Positions 7,392 to 15,617 of a DNA stretch of 50,753 nucleotides are shown piece after piece. The notes beneath the pieces were generated by a model. It saw only the letters and a program-made list of their open reading frames with translations. It did not search any database and was not told the DNA's origin. Origin of the DNA: Oscillospiraceae bacterium (lineage in GTDB: Bacteria > Bacillota > Clostridia > Oscillospirales > Oscillospiraceae); the NCBI GenBank assembly GCA_902778285.1, contig CACYXC010000020.1:1-50753 (forward strand), written 5' to 3'. Made by a program: the position numbers and the translations under genes. How positions within the stretch are numbered: position 1 is the stretch's first letter; each line of letters begins with the position of its first letter.

Positions 7392-8582
7392 ATGAGTATC
7401 AAAGTCAAAGGCTTTCTGCAGGACGTAGGCGGGGCCTCCCGCGTCACCAAGCTGAGAGAGGAGAACTTCGCCAAGGGTTCCCCGATCCCCGATCCCAGGG
7501 ACCCCATCCGCGAGATGGCGGACAAGCTGCACCCGGAGCACATGCTCTTCAAGGTGGTGGACATCCGCGAGGCCTCTCCCAGCTCCCGCATCTTCCGCTT
7601 TGAGTCCGCCGACGGGCATATCCCCGTGTTCCAGTCCGGCCAGTATGTGAACTTCCGCCTGAAGATCGGTGAGAGCCTGCTCTCCCGTCCCTACACCATC
7701 TCCTCCGCCCCCTATGAGGCGCGGACCGAGCACCCCTTCTTTGAGATCACCGTGCGCCGCAACGTCCCCTATCTCGTGCCCGACTACCTGTTCGAGAACG
7801 TCAAGGTCGGCGACACGCTGGAGGGCGCGCTGCCCTTCGGCTTCTTCTACTGGGAGCCCCTGCGCGACAGCAAGGAGATCGTGGCCCTGGCCGGCGGCTC
7901 CGGCATCACGCCCTTCCACTCCATGGCGAAGGAGATCGCATACGGCAAGATGAAGGGCTGCAAAATCACGATCCTCTACGGCTCCGTGAAGGCAAACGAC
8001 ATCGTCCTCAAGAAGGAGCTCGACGAGATCGAGAAGGCCTGCCCCGACGTGAAGGTCGTCCACGTCCTGTCCGACGAGCCGGACTGGCCCGGCGAGAAGG
8101 GCTTCATTACCCGGGAAATCATCGAGAAGTACTCCACGCCCGACTGCAGCTACATGTTCTGCGGGCCGCTGGCCATGTTCCGCTTCGTCAAGAAGGCGCT
8201 GGATGAGATGGGCATCTCCGGGCGCCGCTTCCGCCATGACGTGGTCAACAACCCGGCCGACGTCTCCACCCTGCCCGGCTACCCCAAGGGCACCGAGAAG
8301 AAGACCTTCAAGATCACCGTGCTGCGCGGCATCCATGAGGACGTGATCGAGGCGAAGGCCTCCGAGCCCGTGGCCGTGGCGCTGGAACGCAGCGGCATCG
8401 CCATCGACACCCACTGCCGCAACGGCGAGTGCGGCTTCTGCCGCAGCCATCTGCTCGAGGGCGAGATCTTCGTCTCCCCCATCGGCGACGGCAGACGGCG
8501 CATGGACAAGGAGATGGGCTGGTTCCACGCATGCTCCTCCTGGCCGCTGACGGATCTGAAGATCAAGATCCCCATCATGTGA
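7392..8582 (+). CDS. FAD/NAD(P)H reductase with C-terminal [2Fe-2S] ferredoxin domain
   Basis: A 396-residue electron-transfer protein. After a roughly 50-residue N-terminal extension comes an FAD domain of the ferredoxin reductase fold (RPYTISSAP, about residue 97), then an NAD(P) domain (AGGSGITPF, about 170). Last is a plant-type [2Fe-2S] domain with CRNGECGFC at about 337-345 and the fourth cysteine in FHACSS near 378. This order is that of phthalate dioxygenase reductase-like proteins, which pass electrons from NAD(P)H to a partner enzyme. It starts four bases after the preceding flavoprotein stop, so the two are translationally linked. I infer that it reduces one or both neighbouring flavoproteins. 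Its last 46 bases are repeated at 8704-8749. Confidence 0.88.
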   Translation: MSIKVKGFLQDVGGASRVTKLREENFAKGSPIPDPRDPIREMADKLHPEHMLFKVVDIREASPSSRIFRFESADGHIPVFQSGQYVNFRLKIGESLLSRPYTISSAPYEARTEHPFFEITVRRNVPYLVPDYLFENVKVGDTLEGALPFGFFYWEPLRDSKEIVALAGGSGITPFHSMAKEIAYGKMKGCKITILYGSVKANDIVLKKELDEIEKACPDVKVVHVLSDEPDWPGEKGFITREIIEKYSTPDCSYMFCGPLAMFRFVKKALDEMGISGRRFRHDVVNNPADVSTLPGYPKGTEKKTFKITVLRGIHEDVIEAKASEPVAVALERSGIAIDTHCRNGECGFCRSHLLEGEIFVSPIGDGRRRMDKEMGWFHACSSWPLTDLKIKIPIM

Positions 8583-8703
8583 TTTCCCTTTCTGCGGGAT
8601 GCTGCCATTCTCGGGCCGGGCTTATTCGCCTCGGCCCGACAATGGCGCGGCTGCGGTAATTCCGGCCTGCCTGTTTCCGCCCCCGGCGGCGGCAGGCCGC
8701 AAT
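8583..8703 (+). other. Hairpin-rich insert between two copies of a gene end
   Basis: 121 bases with two imperfect stem-loops: GCCATTCTCGGGCCG against CGGCCCGACAATGGC, and a GGCCTGCC..GGCAGGCC type stem near 8667-8699. It separates the true end of the reductase gene from a duplicated end. No gene is visible. Confidence 0.6.
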
Positions 8704-8749
8704 TCCTCCTGGCCGCTGACCGATCTGAAGATCAAGATCCCCATCATGT
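8704..8749 (+). repeat. Duplicated 3' end of the reductase gene
   Basis: 46 bases matching 8535-8580, the last codons of the reductase gene, with a single mismatch (8552 versus 8721). The original ends in TGA and the duplicate in TAA. It is not translated in any obvious gene. It looks like the scar of a tandem duplication or of insertion of the 8583-8703 segment with a long target duplication. Confidence 0.85.
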
Positions 8750-8760
8750 AAGACAGTTTC

Positions 8761-8790
8761 AGCACGCCCTGCCAAATGGCAGGGCGTGCT
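8761..8790 (+). terminator. Hairpin terminator after the redox genes
   Basis: AGCACGCCCTGCC, loop AAAT, GGCAGGGCGTGCT: a perfect 13-bp stem. The run of T after it is poor (GTATGC), so it may act as a weak terminator or 3' end stabiliser. Confidence 0.6.
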
Positions 8791-8814
8791 GTATGCAAAA
8801 GGCATCATTGCATT

Positions 8815-8903
8815 GTCATCCTGAGCGAAGCGAAGGATCTCGCCCCCCCGGCGCAGGATCGAATGCTTTGAGATCCTTCGTCACTCCGTTCCTCAGGATG
8901 ACA
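8815..8903. repeat. Palindromic intergenic repeat, family B
   Basis: The left end TGTCATCCTGAGCGAAGCGA and the right end, which reads as its inverted partial copy (GTTCCTCAGGATGACA), form an imperfect long stem with AAGGATCT/AGATCCTT inside. This palindrome type is, from memory, widespread in bacterial genomes. Only one copy is in this window. Confidence 0.75.
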
Positions 8904-8979
8904 GTTCTATTTTTGCTTGCAATACCCCCACTTTTTTAGTATCATGGAGAGTAGAAAACATATCGCAAGGAGTATCGCC

Positions 8980-9522
8980 ATGAGCAAGAAGCTGTATGTC
9001 GTCTCCGGACCCTCCGGGGCCGGGATCTCCGATATCGCGGCGGCCGTGTTCGCCGCGAGGGAGGACGTCTGTGCCGTGACGCCCATCACCGCCCGCAAGA
9101 TGAAGGAGGGTGAGGTGGACGGCGTGGGCTTTTTCTTCTACGATCTTGAGGGCTGGAACGCGCTGAAGGAGTCCGGCGACATGCTGGAGTGTACCGAATT
9201 CGCCGGCAACGACTACGGCACCTCCCGCCGCCTCGTGGAGGAGAAGCTGAACGAGGGAAAGCATGTGCTCCTGAATCTGGAGGTCGAGCGGGCCGCCCAG
9301 ATCAAGAAAAACATGCCCGAGGCTGTCTGCGTGTATATCGAGCCCTCCCCCGCCGTGCTCCGCACCCGCTATGAGGCCATTGCCCGCAGCCCCTTCGAGG
9401 TCCCGGTCCGGCTGGAAACGGCGGACAAACAGCGCGCGCTCTCATCCTTCTCTGACGCGCGCATTGCGAGCGACGATCTGGACGCCGCCGCGGCGGAGCT
9501 CAGCGCCCTGATCGCCGATTGA
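8980..9522 (+). CDS. Guanylate kinase-like protein with degenerate P-loop
   Basis: 180 residues, aligned along most of guanylate kinase: SGPSGAG at 9-15, a region matching the GMP-binding TTR-R..GE segment (ITARKMKEGEVDGVGFFF), and NDYGTSRRLVEEKLNEGKHVLL. However the Walker A lysine is replaced: Ile16 stands where GK(S/T) is expected, followed by Ser-Asp. The lid and late arginine segment is also poorly conserved. ATP phosphoryl transfer by the normal mechanism therefore looks doubtful; a binding or regulatory role is possible. The ATG at 8980 follows AAGGAGT. A normal gmk must exist elsewhere if this one is inactive. Monocistronic. Confidence 0.75.
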   Translation: MSKKLYVVSGPSGAGISDIAAAVFAAREDVCAVTPITARKMKEGEVDGVGFFFYDLEGWNALKESGDMLECTEFAGNDYGTSRRLVEEKLNEGKHVLLNLEVERAAQIKKNMPEAVCVYIEPSPAVLRTRYEAIARSPFEVPVRLETADKQRALSSFSDARIASDDLDAAAAELSALIAD

Positions 9523-9577
9523 CGGGAAAGTAAACGTAACGGTCATAGGAGTGGCCCTTGTCCCCGCCCGCCAGAAC

Positions 9578-9746
9578 AATAATGATTATCGGATGGCGAA
9601 ATCAATCGAGGATTCGATTGATTTCGCTGCCAAACAACAAGTTTGGCAGCGAATGATTCTTTGAATCATTCGCCCCGCTGTTTTGCTGCGCCGCAAAGCG
9701 GCGCGGCGAAAAGCTTTTTGGCTTTTCGCCATCCTATAGTCATTAT
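9578..9746. repeat. MITE-like element made of nested hairpins
   Basis: The ends are inverted repeats of about 23 bases (ATAATGATTATCGGATGGCG at the left; the right end reads as its complement with a few changes). Inside are at least five consecutive perfect or near-perfect stems: AATCAATCG/CGATTGATT, TGCCAAAC/GTTTGGCA, GCGAATGATTC/GAATCATTCGC, GCCGC..GCGGC and GAAAAGC/GCTTTTC. No coding capacity. It could be a non-autonomous mobile element or a structured transcript. Confidence 0.65.
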
Positions 9747-9761
9747 CGCGCCATTCGAAGC

Positions 9762-9809
9762 AAAAGGTGCGGCGAAATCGCAGGAAATTGCGATTTCGCC
9801 GCACCTTTT
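9762..9809. terminator. Bidirectional intrinsic terminator
   Basis: AAAAGGTGCGGCGAAATCGCA pairs with TGCGATTTCGCCGCACCTTTTT across a six-base loop, an approximately 20-bp stem with A on the left flank and T on the right. It separates the convergent guanylate kinase-like and SDR genes and can serve both. Confidence 0.85.
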
Positions 9810-9880
9810 TCATGTAATAGTGACATCGTCGCCGGGTGACCGCAAGGGCACAAGGCGCCCCTGCGGCGTGATTGCCTCCG

Positions 9881-10528
9881 TTACCAGATAAAATTCGATT
9901 TGAGCATCTCACCGTTGTCGATGAGCAGGTCCTCGCCGGTCATGGAGCGGTTAACGACCGTGAGGAAATACGCGAGCTCCGCGATCTCCTCCGCCTCGCA
10001 CCACTTTCCCAGCAGGGTCTCGTCCAGTACCGCGCGGTACAGCTCCTCGCTCTCGAGAATGTGGCGGTTGGCGGGCGTGATGACGCCGCCGGGCGAGATG
10101 CTGTTGACCGTGACGCCGCGCTTCGCCTCCGCGAGGGCGAGATTCTTCATGTAGCCCACGATCCCCGCCTTGCTCGCCACATAGAGCGGGAACTCCGCGC
10201 CGTTGCGGGCGGAGGCGGAGGCGATGAAGAGAATGGCGCACAGCTTCTCGCAGGGGCGGAAATGCTCGGCAAAGTGGATGGTCCCGGTCAGGTTGACCGC
10301 GATGGCGTCCTTCTCCTCCTGCGTGCCGGCGCTGCAGATCAGGATCTCCGTCTCCGGCAGCTCCGGCAGCTTTTCGTCCCGGATGTCGCAGACGAAGTGC
10401 CGGTAGGCGGGGTGCGTGATCGCGCTCACGCTCAGATCAATGCCGCAGACGCTGTGGCCCTCCCGCAGAAACTTCTCGGCGATGGCCCTGCCGATCCCGC
10501 TGGCCGCGCCGCTGACGACGATATTCAT
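9881..10528 (-). CDS. Short-chain dehydrogenase/reductase (SDR)
   Basis: A 215-residue classical SDR using NAD(P)(H). The cofactor motif GAASGIG is at residues 7-13, an ICSAG segment replaces NNAG, and the catalytic YVASK motif is followed by a PGG segment (SISPGGVITP). The start is the ATG at 10528, just before MNIVVSGAASGIG; longer readings lie inside the next gene. It is 23 bases downstream of a VUT/YhhQ-like transporter gene and probably cotranscribed with it. The substrate is not predictable. Confidence 0.88.
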   Translation of the reverse strand: MNIVVSGAASGIGRAIAEKFLREGHSVCGIDLSVSAITHPAYRHFVCDIRDEKLPELPETEILICSAGTQEEKDAIAVNLTGTIHFAEHFRPCEKLCAILFIASASARNGAEFPLYVASKAGIVGYMKNLALAEAKRGVTVNSISPGGVITPANRHILESEELYRAVLDETLLGKWCEAEEIAELAYFLTVVNRSMTGEDLLIDNGEMLKSNFIW

Positions 10529-10551
10529 GGCATTCTCCTCATAAATCAGGG

Positions 10552-11256
10552 TCACGCGGGGCGCTCCCGCTCGTTCATGATCCTCTTTGCGATCCGGTAA
10601 CCCATCGGGGAAAACAGCACCTCGAACAGCAGCTCCATCACCGCGCCCGTCAGCGCGCAGGTGAAGCACTGCAGCAGCGTCCAGCCGAAGAACAGCCTGC
10701 TGACCAGCAGCGCGAAGATCAGATTGTCCGCAAACTGCGCCAGAAAGGTGGAGACATAGGACTGCAGCGCGAAGGATCCGAAGCTCTCCCTCTCCTTGAG
10801 CAGCTTTCCGATGCCGTAGTGCAGGAAGTTGTTCAGGACCGCCGACGCGATGAAGGCGGCGGAGCTGCCGAGGATGATGAACCAGGTGCCGGCGAAGGTG
10901 TTGTCCAGCGCGGTGTTGATGATCGCCTCGCTTCCGTCCACAAAGCTCTCGCCCCAGACGCCGGGGATGCGGCTGGCCAGGAAGAAGACCAGCGCCATCA
11001 GCAGGTTCAGCAGCAGCGCTGCAAGGGACATGCCGGTGGCGGCCCGGGGGCCGTAGCAGTGCGTCAGCACGTCCATGGACAGGAAGGTCAGCCAGGAAAA
11101 CAAAATCCCGCAGTCCAGTGCGAGCCAGTCGAGCCCGGTGTTGATGCTCTTGTTGGCCAGCAGGTTCATCCCCACGACGGAGAGGACCAGCAGCGTCACA
11201 AGCACGGGCGGGGCGGTGCGCAGCAGACGGCGGAATTCGGACATAAACTTTTTCAT
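10552..11256 (-). CDS. VUT family (YhhQ-like) membrane transporter
   Basis: A 234-residue integral membrane protein with about six predicted membrane segments, resembling the YhhQ/VUT family that imports queuosine precursors in other bacteria. Features include the THCYGPRAA segment after the second helix, and C-terminal helices with NLIFALLVSRLFF. The ATG at 11256 has GGAG about ten bases upstream. The queuosine-related role is by family only. It precedes an SDR gene in a likely two-gene operon; no queuosine synthesis gene is near. Confidence 0.75.
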   Translation of the reverse strand: MKKFMSEFRRLLRTAPPVLVTLLVLSVVGMNLLANKSINTGLDWLALDCGILFSWLTFLSMDVLTHCYGPRAATGMSLAALLLNLLMALVFFLASRIPGVWGESFVDGSEAIINTALDNTFAGTWFIILGSSAAFIASAVLNNFLHYGIGKLLKERESFGSFALQSYVSTFLAQFADNLIFALLVSRLFFGWTLLQCFTCALTGAVMELLFEVLFSPMGYRIAKRIMNERERPA

Positions 11257-11435
11257 GGATACGCTTCTCCTTGTTTTTTTCAGGTGGTTGTCAAGAAACA
11301 CCTTTATTCGCTTTGCCGTCTTCCGACGGCTTGTGAAGCATACCACAGAACGGAGAAAAAAGCAAGGACGATTCCTTTCTCTCTTTGCGGATCGAAAAAG
11401 AGATCCTTCGCTGCGCTCAGGAAACGTATATACGG

Positions 11436-11466
11436 AAACAAGCCGCCGGAGACCGGCGGCTTGTTT
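11436..11466 (-). terminator. Terminator of the hydrogenase operon
   Basis: AAACAAGCCGCCGG, three-base loop, CCGGCGGCTTGTTT. The 14-bp stem is 39 bases after the stop codon of hydA on the minus strand. Confidence 0.8.
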
Positions 11467-11504
11467 GACTATGATACGTTGCAGCGGGGGCGTCCCCCTG
11501 CGGA

Positions 11505-13196
11505 TCAGTGATGACCGTGGGCGGGATAGTGGATGTGCAGCAGCTCGTGGGCGCGGCCCTTGAGCAGCTCGTCATACACATAGCCCAGCGCGGGGTTCTG
11601 CTGCGGGATCTTCAGCTCGCAGGCGTCATCCGCCTTGAAGATGGCCTCAAAGCGCTCGGCCTTGCGGGCATTGGAGGCGGGGGGCTGTCCGCCGCCGCCG
11701 ATGCAGCCGTTGGGGCAGGCCATGACCTCGATGAAATCGAAGTACTCCTCGCCGCTCTCGACCTTCTCGATCAGCTTGTCGGCGTTGCCGAGGCCGTTGG
11801 CCACCGCGATGCGGAGCTTCAGATCGCCCGCGGCGACTTCAAAGGCCTTGATGCCCTCCAGGCCGCGCACGCCGCATTCGGCGATGGTCTTGAGGGTCTC
11901 GGGGGAGGCGTCGTCCAGCACGCGGCGGATGACCGCCTCGGTGACGCCGCCGGTCACGCCGAAGATGACGCCGGCGCCGGTGTAGTCGCCCAGAGGGCTG
12001 TCGGGTTCGGAGTCGGGCAGGTTCTTGAAGTCGATGCCGGCGGCCTTGATGAGGCGGGCCAGCTCGTCCGTGGTCAGGACCAGGTCGATCAGACGCTTGC
12101 CGTCCTTCTCGAGCTCGGGGCGCTGGGCCTCAAACTTTTTGGCGGTGCAGGGCATGATGGCGACGGAGTAGACGTCCTCGTCCTTGAACTGCTGACGGAT
12201 CAGGGCGCCGAACATCTCCATCGGGCTGCCGCAGGTGGAGACCTGGGGCATCAGATGGGGATGGGCTTTTTCCACATGCTGGATCCAGCCGGGGCAGCAG
12301 GAGGTGAACATCGGGAGCTTGTCTCCGTTCTTGACCTTCTCCAGGAACTCCGCGCTCTCCTCCATGATGGTCAGGTCGGCGGTCAGGTTCGTGTCATACA
12401 CCACGTCGACGCCGAGGCGCTTGAGCGCGGTGACGAGCTTGCCCGTGACGGGCTCGCTGGCGGGCATGCTGAACTCCTCTGCCAGACCGACGCGGACGCT
12501 GGGCGCGAACTGCACGACGACCTTCTTCTTCGGGTCGTTGAGCATCCGCCACATCTCGGGGATCTGGTTGTTGATGGTGATGGCGCCGGTCGGGCAGACC
12601 GCGGCGCACTGGCCGCAGCCGACACAGCCGGTCTCGATCAGCGTCTTGCCGAAGCCGGGGGCCACGACGGCCTTCTTGCCGCGCTTGGTGAAGTCGATCG
12701 CGCCGATGTTCTGCACCTCGGCGCACATGCGCACGCACAGGCCGCAGAGGATGCACTTGGAGGGGTCTCTCGTGATGCTGGGAGAGGAGACGTCCAGCGG
12801 GGCGCGGGAATAGGTGTTCTCGGTAAAGCGCGGCTCGACGACGTTGTAGCGGTGCGCGTACTCCTGCAGCTTGCAGCGCCCGCTCTCGTCGCAGGTTAGG
12901 CATTCGGCCCGGTGGCTGCTGAGCAGCAGCTGCAGCGTGGTGTGACGGCTGTCGAGCACCTTCTTGGTGTGGGTGTAGACGACGAGGCCGTTTCTCGGCT
13001 GCATGGAGCAGGCGGCGTCCATGACGCCCTTTTCGTTCTCCACCAGACACAGGCGGCAGCCGCCATAGATGGAGAGATTCTCGCAGTAGCAAAGCGAGGG
13101 GATGTCGATGCCGTTTTTCCTGGCGACCTCGAGCACGTTGCGCTCATTGGTAAACGGGCATTCGATGCCGTCGATGATCATTTTCTTTTCTGCCAT
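11505..13196 (-). CDS. hydA: [FeFe] hydrogenase catalytic subunit (HydA/HndD type)
   Basis: The catalytic subunit of a trimeric NAD(P)-linked, electron-bifurcating-type [FeFe] hydrogenase, 563 residues. The N-terminal [2Fe-2S] domain contains YCENLSIYGGCRLC. Then come the His-Cys [4Fe-4S] motif (HRAECLTCDESGRC) and two [4Fe-4S] clusters (CILCGLCVRMC, CVGCGQCAAVCP). The H-cluster motifs are L1 FTSCCPGW, L2 MPCTAKKFE and L3 MACPNGCIGGGGQP. It ends with a histidine-containing tail (HIHYPAHGHH). It lies three bases after hydB, so the order is hydC-hydB-hydA. It evolves or consumes H2 with electrons from NADH and ferredoxin. Maturases (HydEFG) are not in the window. Confidence 0.95.
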   Translation of the reverse strand: MAEKKMIIDGIECPFTNERNVLEVARKNGIDIPSLCYCENLSIYGGCRLCLVENEKGVMDAACSMQPRNGLVVYTHTKKVLDSRHTTLQLLLSSHRAECLTCDESGRCKLQEYAHRYNVVEPRFTENTYSRAPLDVSSPSITRDPSKCILCGLCVRMCAEVQNIGAIDFTKRGKKAVVAPGFGKTLIETGCVGCGQCAAVCPTGAITINNQIPEMWRMLNDPKKKVVVQFAPSVRVGLAEEFSMPASEPVTGKLVTALKRLGVDVVYDTNLTADLTIMEESAEFLEKVKNGDKLPMFTSCCPGWIQHVEKAHPHLMPQVSTCGSPMEMFGALIRQQFKDEDVYSVAIMPCTAKKFEAQRPELEKDGKRLIDLVLTTDELARLIKAAGIDFKNLPDSEPDSPLGDYTGAGVIFGVTGGVTEAVIRRVLDDASPETLKTIAECGVRGLEGIKAFEVAAGDLKLRIAVANGLGNADKLIEKVESGEEYFDFIEVMACPNGCIGGGGQPPASNARKAERFEAIFKADDACELKIPQQNPALGYVYDELLKGRAHELLHIHYPAHGHH

Positions 13197-13199
13197 GAC

Positions 13200-15083
13200 T
13201 TATCCCTCCTTGATGGCGCCGACCGGGCAGTTGGCTTTACAGGTACCGCACTTGATACACTTGGTCGTGTCGATGACGTGCTGATGGCGCACGGTGCCGG
13301 TGATGGCGTTGACCGGGCAGTTGCGCGCGCACTTGGTGCAGCCGATGCACTTGTCGGTGATCACGTACTGCGCAAGCGCCTTGCAGGTGCCGCAGTGGCA
13401 GCGCTTGTCGCGGATATGCTCGACATACTCCTCCTCGAAGTTCTGCAGCGTGGAGAGCACGGGGTTCGGAGCCGTCTTGCCCAGGCCGCAGAGAGAAGAG
13501 GTCTGGATCATCTTGGCAAGGCTTCTCAACTCGTCGATATCGCTCATGCGGCCGCTGCCGGTGGTGATGCGCTTGAGGATCTCGTTCATGCGCGTGGTAC
13601 CCTCGCGGCAGGGGGTGCACTTGCCGCAGGATTCCTCGCAGATAAAGTTCATGAAGAACTGCGCGATGTTGACCATGCAGCTGTCCTCGTCCATGACGAC
13701 CAGACCGCCGGAGCCGATGATCGCGCCGACCTTCTTGAGCGAGTCGAAGTCCATCGGCAGGTCCAGATGCTCCTCGGTCAGGCAGCCGCCGGAGGGACCG
13801 CCGATCTGCACGGCCTTGAACTTCTTGCCGTTTTTGATGCCGCCGCCGATGTCATAGACGACCTCGCGCAGCGTCGTGCCCATCGGGACCTCGATGAGGC
13901 CGGTGTTGACGACGTTGCCGGTCAGGGCGAAGGCCTTGGTGCCGGAGCTGCCCTCGGTGCCGACGGAGCGGAACCAGGCGGCTCCCTTCTTGATGATATC
14001 GGGGACGTTGGCAAAGGTCTCCACGTTGTTGAGGCAGGTGGGCTTGCCGAAGAGGCCCTTGTCCACGCTGCGGGGGGGCTTGGTGCGCGGCATGCCGCGG
14101 TTGCCCTCGATGGAGGCGGTCATGGCCGAGCCCTCGCCGCAGACAAAGGCGCCGGCGCCCTTGTTGATATGCATGTGGAAGCTCTTGCCGCTGCCGAGGA
14201 TATCGTCGCCGATGATGCCGTACTCCTCCGCCTGCGCGATCGCGATCGTCAGACGGGAGACGGCCAGCGGATACTCCGCGCGGACGTAGATGTAGCCCTC
14301 GGTGGAGCCGGTGGCCACGCCCGCAATGATCATGCCCTCGAGGATCTTGTGGGGGTCGCCTTCCATGCAGGAGCGGTCCATGAAGGCGCCGGGGTCGCCC
14401 TCGTCGCCGTTGCAGACGATGTACTTGACAGGCTCCTCGGTGTGGGCCGCGACCTGCGCCCACTTCTTGCCGGTCGGGAAGCCCGCGCCGCCGCGGCCGC
14501 GCAGACCGGAGTCGGAGACCTCGGCGATGACTTCCTCGCCCGTCATCTCAAACAGGGCCTTGGTGAGCGCCGTGTAGCCGCCGATGGAGAAGTACTCCTC
14601 GATGCTCTCGGCGTCGATGTGGCCGCAGTGCTCCAGCACGCGGCGGGTCTGCTTCTTGTAGAAGGGGATGTCCTCCTGCCGCTTGTAGAGCATGCCGTCC
14701 TGATGGTAGCCGAGGCGCTCGATGAATTCGCCGCCGAGCAGGGTCTTCTCGACGATCTCCTGCACGTCCTCGGCGTGGACCTTGGTGTAGAGCCAGCCTT
14801 CCGGCTCGATGCGCACCAGCGGGCCCATCTCGCAGAAGCCGTGGCAGCCGGATTTCTTGATGCCGGTGGCGTCGCCGCCGCAGCCCTCGTTGAGGGAGAG
14901 CTCATAGGGGGCGCCGTGCGCGGCCATCTGGGTTTTCAGCTCCTCGAACACGGCAAGGTTGCCGCCGGCGGTGCAGCCGGTGCCGCAGCAGACGAGGACC
15001 TTGCGTTTCTCCCGTGCGCGCGCCTGAATGAACTTCTCCTGCAGGGCGCGGAATTCTTCCAGATTCTTGATTCTTTCCCGCAT
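13200..15083 (-). CDS. hydB: NuoF-like flavoprotein subunit of [FeFe] hydrogenase (HydB/HndC)
   Basis: A 627-residue NADH-binding flavoprotein subunit. The N-terminal thioredoxin-like [2Fe-2S] domain (VCCGTGCTAGG) is followed by the NuoF core with RGRGGAGFPTGKKW and the NADH-site segment CNGDEGDPGAFMDR. Next come SLBB and the C-terminal NuoF [4Fe-4S] motif (ESCGKCTPCREG). Two extra ferredoxin-type [4Fe-4S] clusters at the end (CIGCTKCARNCP, CIKCGTCKANCP) are typical of bifurcating hydrogenases and absent from NuoF. It starts three bases after the hydC stop. Confidence 0.95.
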   Translation of the reverse strand: MRERIKNLEEFRALQEKFIQARAREKRKVLVCCGTGCTAGGNLAVFEELKTQMAAHGAPYELSLNEGCGGDATGIKKSGCHGFCEMGPLVRIEPEGWLYTKVHAEDVQEIVEKTLLGGEFIERLGYHQDGMLYKRQEDIPFYKKQTRRVLEHCGHIDAESIEEYFSIGGYTALTKALFEMTGEEVIAEVSDSGLRGRGGAGFPTGKKWAQVAAHTEEPVKYIVCNGDEGDPGAFMDRSCMEGDPHKILEGMIIAGVATGSTEGYIYVRAEYPLAVSRLTIAIAQAEEYGIIGDDILGSGKSFHMHINKGAGAFVCGEGSAMTASIEGNRGMPRTKPPRSVDKGLFGKPTCLNNVETFANVPDIIKKGAAWFRSVGTEGSSGTKAFALTGNVVNTGLIEVPMGTTLREVVYDIGGGIKNGKKFKAVQIGGPSGGCLTEEHLDLPMDFDSLKKVGAIIGSGGLVVMDEDSCMVNIAQFFMNFICEESCGKCTPCREGTTRMNEILKRITTGSGRMSDIDELRSLAKMIQTSSLCGLGKTAPNPVLSTLQNFEEEYVEHIRDKRCHCGTCKALAQYVITDKCIGCTKCARNCPVNAITGTVRHQHVIDTTKCIKCGTCKANCPVGAIKEG

Positions 15084-15086
15084 AAC

Positions 15087-15560
15087 TCAGGCCTCCTCTT
15101 TCAGCTGCTCGACCAGGGCCCTGGCCTTCTCCGGCGTCATGGCCGCGTGAACGGTGTCATTGACCATCACCACGGGGCTGAGGCCGCAGGCGCCGAGACA
15201 CGAGACGATCTCCAGCGTGAAGAGCCCGTCGTCCGAATTCGGCTTCTGCTCGCTCGTCCCCGTCGCGTCGTAAAGCGCCTGCAGAACGTTGCTGCTCTTG
15301 CGAACGTGGCAGGCTGTGCCGCGGCAGACCTTCATCACATACTTGCCCTTGGCGTCCAGGGAGAAGTTGCCGTAGAATGTGGCGACCCCGTAAAGTTTGG
15401 ACTCGCTCATGCCGACCTTTTCGGCGATGTACTCCAGCGCCTCCTGCGGCAGATAGCGGTACTGCTCCTGAACATCCTGCATGATAGCGATGATCTTGCT
15501 CTTGTCGCTGTCGTGCTTCTCCAGCACAGAGTCAATGAACCGGAGATCCATGTTTTCCAA
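15087..15560 (-). CDS. hydC: NuoE-like [2Fe-2S] subunit of [FeFe] hydrogenase (HydC/HndA)
   Basis: 157 residues, thioredoxin-like [2Fe-2S] protein of the NuoE family. The four cysteines are visible as CRGTACHVR and SCLGACG. The GVATFYGNFS segment is characteristic. First gene of hydCBA. It delivers or receives electrons between the flavoprotein and catalytic subunits. Confidence 0.93.
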   Translation of the reverse strand: MENMDLRFIDSVLEKHDSDKSKIIAIMQDVQEQYRYLPQEALEYIAEKVGMSESKLYGVATFYGNFSLDAKGKYVMKVCRGTACHVRKSSNVLQALYDATGTSEQKPNSDDGLFTLEIVSCLGACGLSPVVMVNDTVHAAMTPEKARALVEQLKEEA

Positions 15561-15617
15561 AGCTATCTCATCCTTTCTTTTATCTTACATTTAGACAAAG
15601 GGCATAACGCTGTTCAT

